Assembly (NCBI GenBank): GCA_024802545.1
Contig: CP103416.1
Coordinates: forward strand, 2,728,001 to 2,792,000
Origin: SAR92 clade bacterium H455
GTDB lineage: Bacteria > Pseudomonadota > Gammaproteobacteria > Pseudomonadales > Porticoccaceae
DNA length: 64,000 bases
Direction of reading: 5' to 3'
Positions within the stretch are counted from its first letter, which is position 1. Each line of letters begins with the position of its first letter. The position numbers and the translations under genes were made by a program. The notes under the pieces are model-generated. The model was given only the letters and a program-made list of their open reading frames with translations. It searched no databases and was not told the DNA's origin. This document shows positions 8,780 to 18,159 of the stretch, one piece after another.

Positions 8780-8808
8780 ACTTTAACCAGCAAGACGCTC
8801 CAAGACAA
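8780..8808 (-). promoter_or_regulatory. Candidate promoter of zapE
   Basis: On the minus strand, -35 TTGTCT (8808-8803) and -10 TAAAGT (8785-8780), each four of six to consensus, are spaced by 17 bases, about 30 bases before the zapE ATG. It lies in the 207-bp zapE-yhcB divergent region. Confidence 0.4.
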
Positions 8809-8955
8809 CCGATAAATACGGGGATACAGCCGACAGCTATAGCTGAAACTGCAATCAGTGAAAATTAGTTGCCGCTTTGACCAATAAATCATTGCTTCAA
8901 CAACCACCTTTGGCGACACTTAAGTCGGGCATCAATTTAAGCATGGGAGATCACA

Positions 8956-9480
8956 TTGACAACTTTAAGCGTAATTTTGATTGCAGCAGTATTTTTCTTG
9001 ATCGGAGCTGCCGTCGGCCACCTATTCTCAAGAAAGGCAGATAGCGGCGATAAATCAGTGCGCAACCTAGAGCAAAAGCTTGCTGACAGCGAAAAAGAAT
9101 TAAAACGCTATCAGCAAGAGGTAACCGAGCACTTCCTTACTGCCTCGCACCTGACCAGCAATATCGCTCAGAGCTATAAGCAGATCCAAGAGCACCTGGC
9201 GTCTAAGGCCATGCGTCTGGCGAGCCCTGATGTAGCGCGGCAAATACTAAAATCCGGCGGCAGTGATTTTGGCCTGCTCGACTCTAACGGCAACCCGCTA
9301 ATTGATCTCACTGATATTGAAGTTCCGCGAGATTATGCACCTAGTGTTCCCGGCGGCATATTAAGCGAGGACTACGGCCTTACTGAGGCAGAGCAAGCCA
9401 AAGCAGAAAACGATGCTGGACCGGATCTATTTGCCGCTGATATTGAAGACGAAAAGGATCCGACTCAGAGCGTCGCTTAA
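8956..9480 (+). CDS. yhcB: YhcB/ZapG family inner-membrane protein (DUF1043)
   Basis: A 174-residue protein with one N-terminal membrane helix (residues 3-22), a coiled coil (about 35-65; EQKLADSEKELKRYQQEV) and the family block HFLTASHLTSNIAQSYKQIQEHLA. The acidic C-terminus is disordered. In E. coli YhcB coordinates envelope growth with division; role by homology. The start is TTG, chosen because GGGAGA lies five bases upstream; the nearby ATG is out of frame. Divergent from zapE, as in E. coli. Confidence 0.88.
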   Translation: MTTLSVILIAAVFFLIGAAVGHLFSRKADSGDKSVRNLEQKLADSEKELKRYQQEVTEHFLTASHLTSNIAQSYKQIQEHLASKAMRLASPDVARQILKSGGSDFGLLDSNGNPLIDLTDIEVPRDYAPSVPGGILSEDYGLTEAEQAKAENDAGPDLFAADIEDEKDPTQSVA

Positions 9481-9543
9481 CATTATTTATCTGCGGCGCT
9501 GCACTTAAGGCGCCCCCCAACAATTAGGCAAACAGGGAGGTTT

Positions 9544-10317
9544 GTGGTGCCACCACTGCTCAATCGAGCTAGCGACAACCTTTTCAATCGGCTCATACAC
9601 AGCCTCTTGCCCAGCAGTTGCAGCCTCTGCCTATCGCCGCTGCAACATTCCGCCGGCGCCCTCTGCCATACATGCACTGCCGAACTGCCTCGCCTTACCA
9701 CTCAGTGCCAACGCTGCGCCGTACCCCTTGCCAGCGATGCCCTATGCGCCAACTGTCAGTTGAAACCACCAACCTTCAGGCGCTGCATCTCCGCATTTCA
9801 CTATCAAGCGCCGGTAGATAATATTATTCTGCGACTCAAAAGCGACCCCTACACAACAGAGATCAAACAGCTCAGTACCCTGCTGGCAGAGCGCATAGCA
9901 ATCACCTATCAACAGGCTCAACTGCCCTGCCCACAGACGATTATTCCCCTGCCACTGCACTGGGTAAAAATGACCAAACGCGGCTTTAATCAAAGTCACA
10001 TCATCAGCAACCTAATCGCTCGTCAACTGCGCCGAGAGCACGGCATATCCATTGATATCCGCAACGACCTCTGTAGCCGCAGGATAAAAGGGCAGGAGCA
10101 ACATTTACTCAGCGCTAAAAAACGCCTCACCAGTATTAAAAATGCTTTTACCGCAGAGGCCCAAAATCTCACTGGATTGTCTGTAGCTGTGGTGGACGAC
10201 GTGGTGACCACTGGCGCCACAGCAAACAGTGTCGCCAGAGCTCTGCTGCAAGCAGGTGCCGCACAGGTGGATATATGGAGTATTGCGAGAACAAGCTGGA
10301 ATAATCCAGCAGGGTGA
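9544..10317 (+). CDS. comF: ComF/GntX family phosphoribosyltransferase-like protein
   Basis: The 257-residue protein has an N-terminal zinc-ribbon region with four CxxC pairs (C26/C29, C41/C44, C55/C58, C68/C71). A type I phosphoribosyltransferase domain follows, with the PRPP loop VVDDVVTTGAT around residues 216-226. ComF is needed for DNA uptake in competent bacteria; the activity in non-competent relatives is unclear. Two adjacent GTG codons (9544, 9547) could start it; GGGAGG lies just upstream and suits the second slightly better. In many gammaproteobacteria comF sits by the bio genes; here cysE follows by 15 bases. Confidence 0.85.
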   Translation: MVPPLLNRASDNLFNRLIHSLLPSSCSLCLSPLQHSAGALCHTCTAELPRLTTQCQRCAVPLASDALCANCQLKPPTFRRCISAFHYQAPVDNIILRLKSDPYTTEIKQLSTLLAERIAITYQQAQLPCPQTIIPLPLHWVKMTKRGFNQSHIISNLIARQLRREHGISIDIRNDLCSRRIKGQEQHLLSAKKRLTSIKNAFTAEAQNLTGLSVAVVDDVVTTGATANSVARALLQAGAAQVDIWSIARTSWNNPAG

Positions 10318-10332
10318 CTCAGAATAGCCGCT

Positions 10333-11163
10333 ATGAATAAACCTATCACAGTATCCAAAATGGCCTCGAGCTCAACCTCCATCCAAGGGCCGGACAGCGT
10401 CTGGCAGAAAATACGCCGCGAGGCACAATCTGCAGCCACTGATGAGCCCGCACTGGCAAACTTCTTTAACGCCACGGTGATCGGCCACAGCAGTCTCGGC
10501 AGTGCACTGAGCTATTATCTGGCCAGCAAGCTGGCCAGCGATGAAGTGCCAGAAGCCATGTTGCGAACGCTTATGGAACGGGCATTTTCCACAGGCGAAA
10601 TTATTGATGCCGTGGCAGCGGATATTGCCGCTACCGTTGATCGAGACTCGGCCTGCACCCTGTATTTAACGCCGTTTTTGTACTTTAAAGGCTTTCTTGC
10701 GCTCCAGGCATATAGGGTGGCGCATCAGCTTTGGAATGAACAACGTCAATCACTAGCACTGCTGGTGCAGTACAGGATTTCACTGATCTTTGCTGTGGAT
10801 ATCCACCCAGCAGCGGTTATTGGTAGCGGCATTTTAATCGATCACGGCACTGGCCTGGTGATTGGTGAAACTGCGGTGATTGAAGATTGTGTATCGATTA
10901 TGCAGTCGGTGACCCTCGGCGGCACCGGCAAAGTCTCAGGGGATCGTCACCCAAAGATTCGTAAAGGCGTGCTGCTGGGTCCTGGAGCAAAAATACTCGG
11001 CAATATCGAAGTGGGTGAGGGCGCCATGGTCGCCGCATCCAGCGTGGTCTTAAAAGCCGTACCAGCCCATGCAGTTGTTGCTGGGGTGCCGGCAGCCGTG
11101 GTGGGTGATACGCGCTGTGACGAGCCCTCTCAGGCTATGGATCATTACTTTAAGTGCGACTAA
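10333..11163 (+). CDS. cysE: Serine O-acetyltransferase (first CysE)
   Basis: CysE acetylates serine with acetyl-CoA, the committed step of cysteine synthesis. The 276-residue protein has the helical N-terminal domain (VWQKIRREAQSAA, about residues 25-160) and a left-handed beta-helix of hexapeptide repeats with DHGTGLVIGETAVIED, SVTLGGTGK and DRHPKIR. The usual C-terminal GDGI-type tail that docks into cysteine synthase is absent; it ends YFKCD. A second, shorter CysE lies at 20577-21365. It probably shares a transcript with comF. Confidence 0.93.
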   Translation: MNKPITVSKMASSSTSIQGPDSVWQKIRREAQSAATDEPALANFFNATVIGHSSLGSALSYYLASKLASDEVPEAMLRTLMERAFSTGEIIDAVAADIAATVDRDSACTLYLTPFLYFKGFLALQAYRVAHQLWNEQRQSLALLVQYRISLIFAVDIHPAAVIGSGILIDHGTGLVIGETAVIEDCVSIMQSVTLGGTGKVSGDRHPKIRKGVLLGPGAKILGNIEVGEGAMVAASSVVLKAVPAHAVVAGVPAAVVGDTRCDEPSQAMDHYFKCD

Positions 11164-12140
11164 CATCGCTCCCAACTAAAAGGCATCACCTGATCAATTG
11201 CATCGGCACCCTGCAGCTGCATCAATAATCGATCCACCCCCATAGCCACACCAGCACATTCGGGAAGCCCGGATTCCATCGCCGCAAGTAGTCGCTGATC
11301 CGCATTCACAGCAGTCTTCCCAGACAACTTGCGCAGACGCTGGTCCTCGGCAAAACGACTGGCCTGCTCCACAGCATCAGTCAATTCGCAGTAGCCATTG
11401 GCCAACTCAACACGGTTTAAAAACCCCTCAAAACGTCGGCTAATCTGACGCCCCTGGCTGTCCTCAGCACATTTCGCCAAGGCCGCCTGACAGGCTGGAT
11501 AGTCATAGACTAGCACTAGACCATCATCTAACTGGGGCTCGATAAGAACACTAAATAATAGGTCCAGACAGTTGGCGCGGGTCTCATCGGCCCAGGCCTC
11601 AGAGCCGGCCTCAACCGCCAAATTTTGTAGCTCAACTAAATCAACAAGATGGGGATCGACCTGCAAGTGCTGGATAAACACATCTGCATAGCTGCATCGT
11701 TGAACCCCTATCTCTGGCGCAAAAGTAGTAATCAGCTCAGCCACCTCATCCATCAGCTGGTGCTCATCCCAACCACAGCGATACCATTCCAGCAGGGTAA
11801 ATTCAGGGTTGTGACGACGACCGCTCTCAGCTTCGCGAAAGGCTTTGCCGAGACTGTAGATATCACCGCTGCCAGAGGCTAGCAAGCGCTTCATAAAATA
11901 TTCGGGAGAGGTTTGAAGATAGGCCGCAATATTGGCATTGTGCGCCTCGATACTATCTATATTGAGGTCGGTGACCGTTGCCCTAGACAGCAGCGGCAGA
12001 TCGACTTCCATCACCTGACGCTGCTGAAAAAAATCCCGCAGCTCTGAGAGTACCCGGCTGCGCTGACGCAGTGTTATCAGACTGGCGCCTGGTTGCCATT
12101 GGTTCAAAGGTTCCATAAGCCTTCCATGTAAGCCTTCCAC
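11160..12140 (-). CDS. epmA: EF-P--(R)-beta-lysine ligase EpmA
   Basis: EpmA (PoxA/GenX) is a class II lysyl-tRNA-synthetase paralogue lacking the anticodon-binding domain that attaches beta-lysine to elongation factor P. The 326 residues match the E. coli length of 325. It shows motif 2 (SGRRHNPEFTLLEWYR, near residue 110) and motif 3 (GVAMGVDRLLM, near 305). Its substrate EF-P is encoded immediately upstream on the same strand, with the target lysine present. EpmB, which makes beta-lysine, is not next to efp here, unlike in E. coli. Confidence 0.94.
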   Translation of the reverse strand: MEGLHGRLMEPLNQWQPGASLITLRQRSRVLSELRDFFQQRQVMEVDLPLLSRATVTDLNIDSIEAHNANIAAYLQTSPEYFMKRLLASGSGDIYSLGKAFREAESGRRHNPEFTLLEWYRCGWDEHQLMDEVAELITTFAPEIGVQRCSYADVFIQHLQVDPHLVDLVELQNLAVEAGSEAWADETRANCLDLLFSVLIEPQLDDGLVLVYDYPACQAALAKCAEDSQGRQISRRFEGFLNRVELANGYCELTDAVEQASRFAEDQRLRKLSGKTAVNADQRLLAAMESGLPECAGVAMGVDRLLMQLQGADAIDQVMPFSWERC

Positions 12141-12167
12141 TTAACACTCAAGGGCTGACTCAAGACC

Positions 12168-12740
12168 TTATTTGGCGCTGACGCGACCCTGGTATTCACC
12201 GGTGCGAGTATCGACACGGATAATCTCACCTTGATCCAAAAACAGCGGCACTTTTACCACGGCACCAGTGACCAACTTGGCCGGTTTGCTGCCACCCTGG
12301 GCGGTATCACCACGCAGACCTGGATCAGTTTCAACAATCTCCAGCTCAACATGATTGGGCGGTGTTACCGACAGAGGTACACCATTGAAAAGCGTCACTA
12401 CGCAGGTATCCTGCTCACTCAACCAGATCAGCGCATCGCCTACCGCATTCTCAGTGGCCTGATGCTGCTCAAAGGTATCTGGCTCCATAAAACACCAGAA
12501 GTCGCCATCGTTGTAGAGATACTGCATGTCAGTATCCATGACGTCAGCAGCCTCAAGTTGCTCACCAGACTTAAAGGTCTTTTCCAATACCCGGCCAGTC
12601 TTCAGATTGCGCAACTTAACGCGGTTAAATGCCTGGCCTTTTCCTGGCTTTACCAGCTCATTATCCAAGATTGAACAAGGGTCTCCATCGAGTATTACCT
12701 TCAATCCGGAGCGAAATTCATTGGTAGAGTAGTTTGACAT
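12168..12740 (-). CDS. efp: Translation elongation factor P
   Basis: EF-P relieves ribosome stalling at polyproline. The protein is 190 residues from the ATG at 12740, matching the family start ([15 protein letters not shown]). The longer frame from 12776 adds 12 non-conserved residues and is rejected. The modified lysine is K34 in KPGKGQ, as in E. coli. Domains II and III are complete ([18 protein letters not shown]; ending RTGEYQGRV). Epm-type modification is supported by epmA 27 bases downstream. Confidence 0.96.
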   Translation of the reverse strand: MSNYSTNEFRSGLKVILDGDPCSILDNELVKPGKGQAFNRVKLRNLKTGRVLEKTFKSGEQLEAADVMDTDMQYLYNDGDFWCFMEPDTFEQHQATENAVGDALIWLSEQDTCVVTLFNGVPLSVTPPNHVELEIVETDPGLRGDTAQGGSKPAKLVTGAVVKVPLFLDQGEIIRVDTRTGEYQGRVSAK

Positions 12741-12964
12741 TGTCTTAGGTTCTCGATTGTCTAAAAAGACCGTCATGATACCCGAACTTCCCCTGCAGTT
12801 GACCAGTTTGTAGCTCCAGCGGAAAAATTATTAACTGGCTGAAATTGATCTGCAGGCGAATTGCCGGGCTAGAAGAAAAAGTTGACTACACTTAGACAGG
12901 CATCAAAGAACAAATAGCGTCTCTTTTTTGAAATCCACCGACAACGTTTTTCAGGCTAACTTTT

Positions 12965-14626
12965 ATGAGCCCTGCTTCGAACAACAACATTGCAGCCCTG
13001 CTGAGCATCTTAAAACCCTCCATCGCAGACAGCCTCGTCACAAATATCGATGGACAAATACAGGACCCAACCTCAGCTGAACAGTTTATTAACAGCCTGT
13101 CGCCGACCAACTATGCCAACAACTGCATGGCGCTCTACCGGGTCTTGCCATCGGTTATAGGGTCAGATAACCCGCCCAATATAAAAATGGCTATCCTCGA
13201 CAGCCTCAATCCAGCGGTGATCAGATCCACCGAAGGCCTGTTACAGAATCAGCTCAATCAGTCTACAGCCAAGGCAATATCCCTCGGCCAGTCACTGGTT
13301 AGACGTCTTTTTGAAGGCTACAAGCTGGTGATCTATCAGCTTGGGCAAGAGCTTCCAGCAAACCCAAAGCAAACAAAAAAAAGCGCTCATCTAGCTCAGT
13401 GTATTTTGGCCGCCTGTCACCTGCTAGCAAGGATTCAACTTAATAGCCTCAGCCACTATCTGCAGCAGCCAAGCTTTTATTGGCGCGAATTGCATGCCCT
13501 CTATTTACTCGCCGAGCAGCTTGGGGTTGCCAGCAAATGCATTCCGGACAATCTGGGCATCAATTGCTCAATCAAAAAGATCTACATAAAACTGCTACTT
13601 TTCAGTAGCACCAGGCCCCATCATTTCTCCAACTACGAATTGCGCTTTGTCTACAGTGAACTGGAATTTTGGTCCTCCCTCGCCGAGCTACACAAAGGCA
13701 ATGCCAAGGGGCTTTTTTCCATAGATCCATCAACAAATCACGGCACGGTCTATGCTGATGAGGCTGATCGCCACCCAGGCAATATCATTCTCGACACGTC
13801 GCATTTGGTGAGCTTTTTAAAAGGTGTTATCGGCGATAACTCAGACACCTTATTTTCTGATCGAGTGTCACGCCGAGTTATCGGCGACCTGATCAAACAG
13901 TGGGGAGAAAAGCTTAAGCGCCGCGAAACTCACATTAAGGACCAAGCCCAACTCTCAGTAACACAGGGCTTTACAGCAACCATCTGTATGCTGTCTAAAA
14001 CCCATCGCTTCGATAATTTTCTGCGCCTCTGTGGGCAACAGCCGCCGACAAAAAACAATCAGATTCCCGGCATTAAACGAGTAGATGATGTCTGGGGCAC
14101 AGCATTTGAAAAGCTCGACAGCCATCCGGATGACCCTGTTATCTATATGCCCACAGGGACTAAATGCAGCAAACTCAAAGTGATACAAGCGCTACGCAAA
14201 AATGTCAGTCTCAATGGCGCCTGCATTGAACTCAATGATAAAAAAGTGCAGCTGCAGCCAGGAGAACTGATCGCCGTTCGCACCCGGGAGGCAAATAAAT
14301 GGATGGCGGGAATTGTGCGCTGGAAAAACATCACCCCCTCTCTCTACAGTAACTGCGGCGTGCAATTTCCCGCCCGCCACTGCGCACCAGCCGCTATTCG
14401 CATCAGGCCCCGGGGCCCGGATTCTGAGTACCAGTTTATGCAGGCTATATTGCTGTCACAAAAACGAGATCTCAGTGAAGGCGTCACATTGTTGTGCCCG
14501 CCCCTACGCTACACTAAAAACGCTAAGATTTTTGTGGTCACACCATTGCAGCAAAGCTATGCAACTCTTGAAGAGGAACTGGAAACCACAGAGCATTTAT
14601 CGCATTTCAAAATAGCTTTTTGCTAG
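12965..14626 (+). CDS. Uncharacterised FimX-neighbour protein, possible C-terminal PilZ-like domain
   Basis: I do not recognise a named family for this 553-residue protein. It has no signal peptide or membrane helix. Residues 1-390 look all-helical, with hydrophobic helices such as HLAQCILAACHLLARIQL. Residues about 400-475 read as a beta-barrel with VSLNGACIELN, GELIAVR, AGIVRW and CGVQF, resembling a PilZ core without a clear RxxxR box. It lies 33 bases upstream of fimX on the same strand. Pseudomonas aeruginosa also has an uncharacterised gene (PA4958) in this place. A role with FimX in c-di-GMP control of type IV pili is inference. Confidence 0.7.
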   Translation: MSPASNNNIAALLSILKPSIADSLVTNIDGQIQDPTSAEQFINSLSPTNYANNCMALYRVLPSVIGSDNPPNIKMAILDSLNPAVIRSTEGLLQNQLNQSTAKAISLGQSLVRRLFEGYKLVIYQLGQELPANPKQTKKSAHLAQCILAACHLLARIQLNSLSHYLQQPSFYWRELHALYLLAEQLGVASKCIPDNLGINCSIKKIYIKLLLFSSTRPHHFSNYELRFVYSELEFWSSLAELHKGNAKGLFSIDPSTNHGTVYADEADRHPGNIILDTSHLVSFLKGVIGDNSDTLFSDRVSRRVIGDLIKQWGEKLKRRETHIKDQAQLSVTQGFTATICMLSKTHRFDNFLRLCGQQPPTKNNQIPGIKRVDDVWGTAFEKLDSHPDDPVIYMPTGTKCSKLKVIQALRKNVSLNGACIELNDKKVQLQPGELIAVRTREANKWMAGIVRWKNITPSLYSNCGVQFPARHCAPAAIRIRPRGPDSEYQFMQAILLSQKRDLSEGVTLLCPPLRYTKNAKIFVVTPLQQSYATLEEELETTEHLSHFKIAFC

Positions 14627-14659
14627 AACTTATTAAAACCCCAAGGAAGAAATATTTTT

Positions 14660-16777
14660 ATGCGTTCAGATGAACCACTACATATTCTAATCGTCGACAA
14701 ATCCAATGATGAAGCAAACCGTTTTATCAGTATTTTACGCAGCGCCGATTTTATCGTCGAAGCCAAACTGGCAACCAATGAAGAACAACTACAAAAAACC
14801 ATCTCCATACGCAATTGGGATCTATTGCTAGCCGCCCAAGATTACAGCAAAATTCCCACGCAAAATATTTTTCAGCGCATCCGGCGAGCCGAGAGAGATC
14901 TGCCGGTTATTTTAATCAGCCAGGAATACAACCCGAAAAAGGTTATTGAAGGTATGCGCCTTGGTGCCGTTGATGTTGTGGTGGAAGATCAAGATCAACA
15001 TTTAATTAAGGTTGTGCAGCGTTCATTGCGCAGCGTCTATGAGCGTCGCCAGTCCCGAGAGCTGGAGCGCAAGCTGTCTATCGCTGAAAAGCGCGCCCAG
15101 CATCTTATGGATATTTCACGCTTTCCCATCGCGATTATCAAGGAGGGTGTCTATATCTATGGCAATGACGCCTGTGCCAATATCTTTGGCTTTAGCGATG
15201 TCGATGAGATGCTCTGCATGCCGATTATCGACAATATAGGCTCAAGGGACCGAGAGAAACTCAAGGCTTATATGGTACCTCTTCAAAGCTCCGATGAACT
15301 TATGCCTTTCGAAGCCGTGATCAAAATAGTAGACGCTGATGGTAAAGAGACTGACGCATTTCTGCAGATCCAGCAGATCCAATATGATGCTGAACCAGCC
15401 CTGCAGTTCACGATCAATAAAGACAAATTGTTTGATGCCAGCATGGACCACAGCGAGCAGCAAAAGACCACTGAATACAGCGCCATACAACCCCAGCTAG
15501 TCTACGAATTGATTAGTCGAGGCATCAGTCGTTCGGTGCAGAGTGGTCAAGACTGCATGTTACTGAACATCCAGGTAGACCGCTTTAGTCAGCTCAAAGA
15601 AGACCTAGGTATAGCCAAAGCCGAGAAAATAGCCCATTCACTGGTAATGTTTATCGTTCAGCTATTTGATCACAATCTCGACTGCGGCAGGATCTCAGAA
15701 AACTGTTTTGTCATAGTGCTGCCGGATACCGCAGAAGAGAAAGCACTGGATCTGGCAGCGGATATCTGCGCGCAGATCAGCCAGCAGGTGTTTGACATAG
15801 ACGATGAAACCTTCTCCTTGACCACGTCAATTGGTATTACTGGTCTAAATGAAAATGTGCCCTCCGTTGAGCGTGGTCTGGAGCGCAGTGAGGAGGCTAT
15901 AGCCCAACTGCGAGAAGACAATAGTCTCGGCAATGGCGCCAAGTTCTACATTCCAGATATTCACTCGGACGATATTTCCAAAGCTGAAGCAGTGGTGATC
16001 ACTGCCAAAAACCTGCTCAGCAAAGATGCCTTCTCGATTCGCTATCAACCCATAGTGGCGCTGATAGATGGCGGCAGTGGCAAGGAATATTACGAAGTCA
16101 TTCTGGGAATCAAAAAAGATATTCCGGCCAGAGAAATACCCGAGGACTTTATCACCAACCTGTTTAAATCCGAGATTGCCGCTGAAGTGGATCGCTGGGT
16201 AATAGGCGAGGCGCTCAACTCACTGACCGAGAAACTCAAGACCAACCCTGAGACCCAGCTATTTATCAATATCAGCGCCCAATCATTTGCCGACAGCGAG
16301 TTTTTACCCTGGCTGCAAAAAGCCCTGAGCGCTTCAAAGCTACCCGCCAATGCACTCATTTTTCAATTCCGCGAGATCGATGCAGTGCGCTACCTAAATC
16401 AGGCCGCTGCGCTCTGTGAGGAAATGAAGAAAGCTCGAGGACAGGTTGGCATCAGCAACTTCGGCCTCGCTATCAACCCGCTTAAAACCTTGGAACGGAT
16501 TAAGGCTGACTTCGTTAAAGTGGATCGCGTGATTGTTGAAAAGCTTGCCAATGCCGGTCAAGACAAAGCCGCTCAAGAAAGGGCGGCGCAAGGAAAAGAA
16601 CAGTTCCAAAAAATTATGGCTGGTATGACCGGAACCGGAGTCGATGTGATCGTACCCTTTGTCGAGACGGCCACTATTATCCCCATACTCTGGCAACAGG
16701 GTGTGCAGTATATTCAGGGCCACTATATCAATAAGCCATCATTTACCATGGACTACGATTTCTCAGAGGGGCCCTGA
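14660..16777 (+). CDS. fimX: FimX-type c-di-GMP receptor (REC-PAS-GGDEF-EAL, degenerate)
   Basis: The 705 residues divide into a receiver-like domain (5-120), a PAS-like region (about 150-255), a GGDEF domain (about 280-435) and an EAL domain (about 450-700). Each active site is altered. The receiver has Ala-Ala where the phospho-acceptor Asp is expected (about 58-59), GGDEF reads SENCF (346-350), and the EAL motif reads EVI (479-481). The second metal motif DDFG reads SNFG (599-602). This matches FimX of Pseudomonas, a c-di-GMP receptor that positions type IV pilus assembly. The flanking serB and ytjB genes confirm the synteny. Confidence 0.88.
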   Translation: MRSDEPLHILIVDKSNDEANRFISILRSADFIVEAKLATNEEQLQKTISIRNWDLLLAAQDYSKIPTQNIFQRIRRAERDLPVILISQEYNPKKVIEGMRLGAVDVVVEDQDQHLIKVVQRSLRSVYERRQSRELERKLSIAEKRAQHLMDISRFPIAIIKEGVYIYGNDACANIFGFSDVDEMLCMPIIDNIGSRDREKLKAYMVPLQSSDELMPFEAVIKIVDADGKETDAFLQIQQIQYDAEPALQFTINKDKLFDASMDHSEQQKTTEYSAIQPQLVYELISRGISRSVQSGQDCMLLNIQVDRFSQLKEDLGIAKAEKIAHSLVMFIVQLFDHNLDCGRISENCFVIVLPDTAEEKALDLAADICAQISQQVFDIDDETFSLTTSIGITGLNENVPSVERGLERSEEAIAQLREDNSLGNGAKFYIPDIHSDDISKAEAVVITAKNLLSKDAFSIRYQPIVALIDGGSGKEYYEVILGIKKDIPAREIPEDFITNLFKSEIAAEVDRWVIGEALNSLTEKLKTNPETQLFINISAQSFADSEFLPWLQKALSASKLPANALIFQFREIDAVRYLNQAAALCEEMKKARGQVGISNFGLAINPLKTLERIKADFVKVDRVIVEKLANAGQDKAAQERAAQGKEQFQKIMAGMTGTGVDVIVPFVETATIIPILWQQGVQYIQGHYINKPSFTMDYDFSEGP

Positions 16778-16781
16778 TTTT

Positions 16782-16810
16782 ATAAGCTTCTGTTTACAGG
16801 CTTATTTTTT
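16782..16810 (+). terminator. Intrinsic terminator after fimX
   Basis: ATAAGC (16782-16787) pairs with GCTTAT (16800-16805), and inside it CTGT pairs with ACAG (16790-16799) with a TT bulge. A run of six T follows. It lies five bases past the fimX stop, between convergent fimX and serB. Confidence 0.75.
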
Positions 16811-16830
16811 CCAGCTTATGGCTAAGAGCT

Positions 16831-18051
16831 TCAGTCGAGAATAAGCGTATCTTTGTCGCTGTAGCCGAGCAGGTAGAGAATGCCATCTAGACCCAGATTG
16901 GAAATTGACTGCTTGGCTGAGGCCTTGACCAGAGGCTTGGCGCGAAAAGCTATACCCAGCCCGGCAATGCTAAGCATTGGCAAATCATTGGCACCATCAC
17001 CCACTGCAATGACCTGCTGCAACATCAGACCTTCCCGCTCGGCGATTTGACGCAGCAAATCCGCCTTGCGCTGGCCGTCAATAATTTCACCCGTCACCCG
17101 ACCGGTGACTAGCCCATCTTCAATATCCAACTGGTTGGCATAGACATAGTCAACCCCCAGACGCTGTTGCAGATACTCGCCGAAAAAGGTGAAACCACCG
17201 GAGACAATGGCGGTTTTAAAACCGAGTTTTTTCAGTGTAGAGATAAGGTGCTCAGCACCTTCATTTAAACGCAGTCGCTCCGCTACCGACTGCAGCACGC
17301 TGGCGTCCAGCCCCCTGAGCAGAGCCATACGCTGAGTAAAACTGGCCTTAAAATCGATCTCTCCCTGCATCGCCGCCTCAGTGATCGCGGCGACCTGATC
17401 GCCGACACCGGCTTCGTGGGCCAGCTCATCAATCACCTCGGCATCGATCAGCGTGGAATCCATGTCAAAGACCACCAAACGGCGGTTGCGACGGAAAATA
17501 TTATCTTCCTGATAGGCAATATCAATATCGTAGCGACTGGCCAACTCCAGCAGTGCACTCTTAAACTGCACCGCATCCTTGGGCTCGCCACGGACGGAGA
17601 ACTCCACACAGGCACGTCCCAGCTGCTCACTCTCACCGAGTTCCATACGCCCAGATAGGCGCACAATTTTATCAATATTAAGATCGTATTCGCTGGTCAC
17701 TGTGGCCACGGCAGCCAAATGCTCAGGCTCAATTTTGCGCGCCAATAATGTCACTATGTAACGCGCCTTGCCCTGCTGCCCCACCCAGCGTTGATAACGC
17801 TGTTCAGTGATTGGCGAGAACATCACCTGCATTTCGAGAGCCAGCAAACTGCGCTGTACTGCCTTAGCTAAGGCCTCAGAATCGTCACTGGCCGGCACTG
17901 CTGCGAGAATACCCAAATTCAGTTGGTCGTGAATCACCGCCTGACCAATATCGAGCACGGTGACCTCGAAGGTCGACAACACCTCAGTAACAACCCGAGT
18001 GACCCCTGGCTTGTCTTGCCCCCACACATTTATCAGAAATATATCTTTCAC
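16831..18051 (-). CDS. serB: Phosphoserine phosphatase SerB
   Basis: SerB performs the last step of serine synthesis, phosphoserine to serine. The 406-residue protein has two N-terminal ACT-like regulatory domains (residues 1-180) and a HAD-family phosphatase domain with DMDSTLID near residue 196, VSGGF and GDGANDLPML. The long ACT-containing form is that of Pseudomonas. Serine feeds the two CysE enzymes of this window. It is divergent from ytjB and convergent with fimX. Confidence 0.95.
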   Translation of the reverse strand: MKDIFLINVWGQDKPGVTRVVTEVLSTFEVTVLDIGQAVIHDQLNLGILAAVPASDDSEALAKAVQRSLLALEMQVMFSPITEQRYQRWVGQQGKARYIVTLLARKIEPEHLAAVATVTSEYDLNIDKIVRLSGRMELGESEQLGRACVEFSVRGEPKDAVQFKSALLELASRYDIDIAYQEDNIFRRNRRLVVFDMDSTLIDAEVIDELAHEAGVGDQVAAITEAAMQGEIDFKASFTQRMALLRGLDASVLQSVAERLRLNEGAEHLISTLKKLGFKTAIVSGGFTFFGEYLQQRLGVDYVYANQLDIEDGLVTGRVTGEIIDGQRKADLLRQIAEREGLMLQQVIAVGDGANDLPMLSIAGLGIAFRAKPLVKASAKQSISNLGLDGILYLLGYSDKDTLILD

Positions 18052-18159
18052 AGATTGTGGCCATAGTTATTTTAAGGGCGCTATTATATAAAAGCCTGAG
18101 CAATAGGATAGAATGCGCGGCAAATAAATTTCAATCAGGCACTTTTCAAGGACTTCGGG

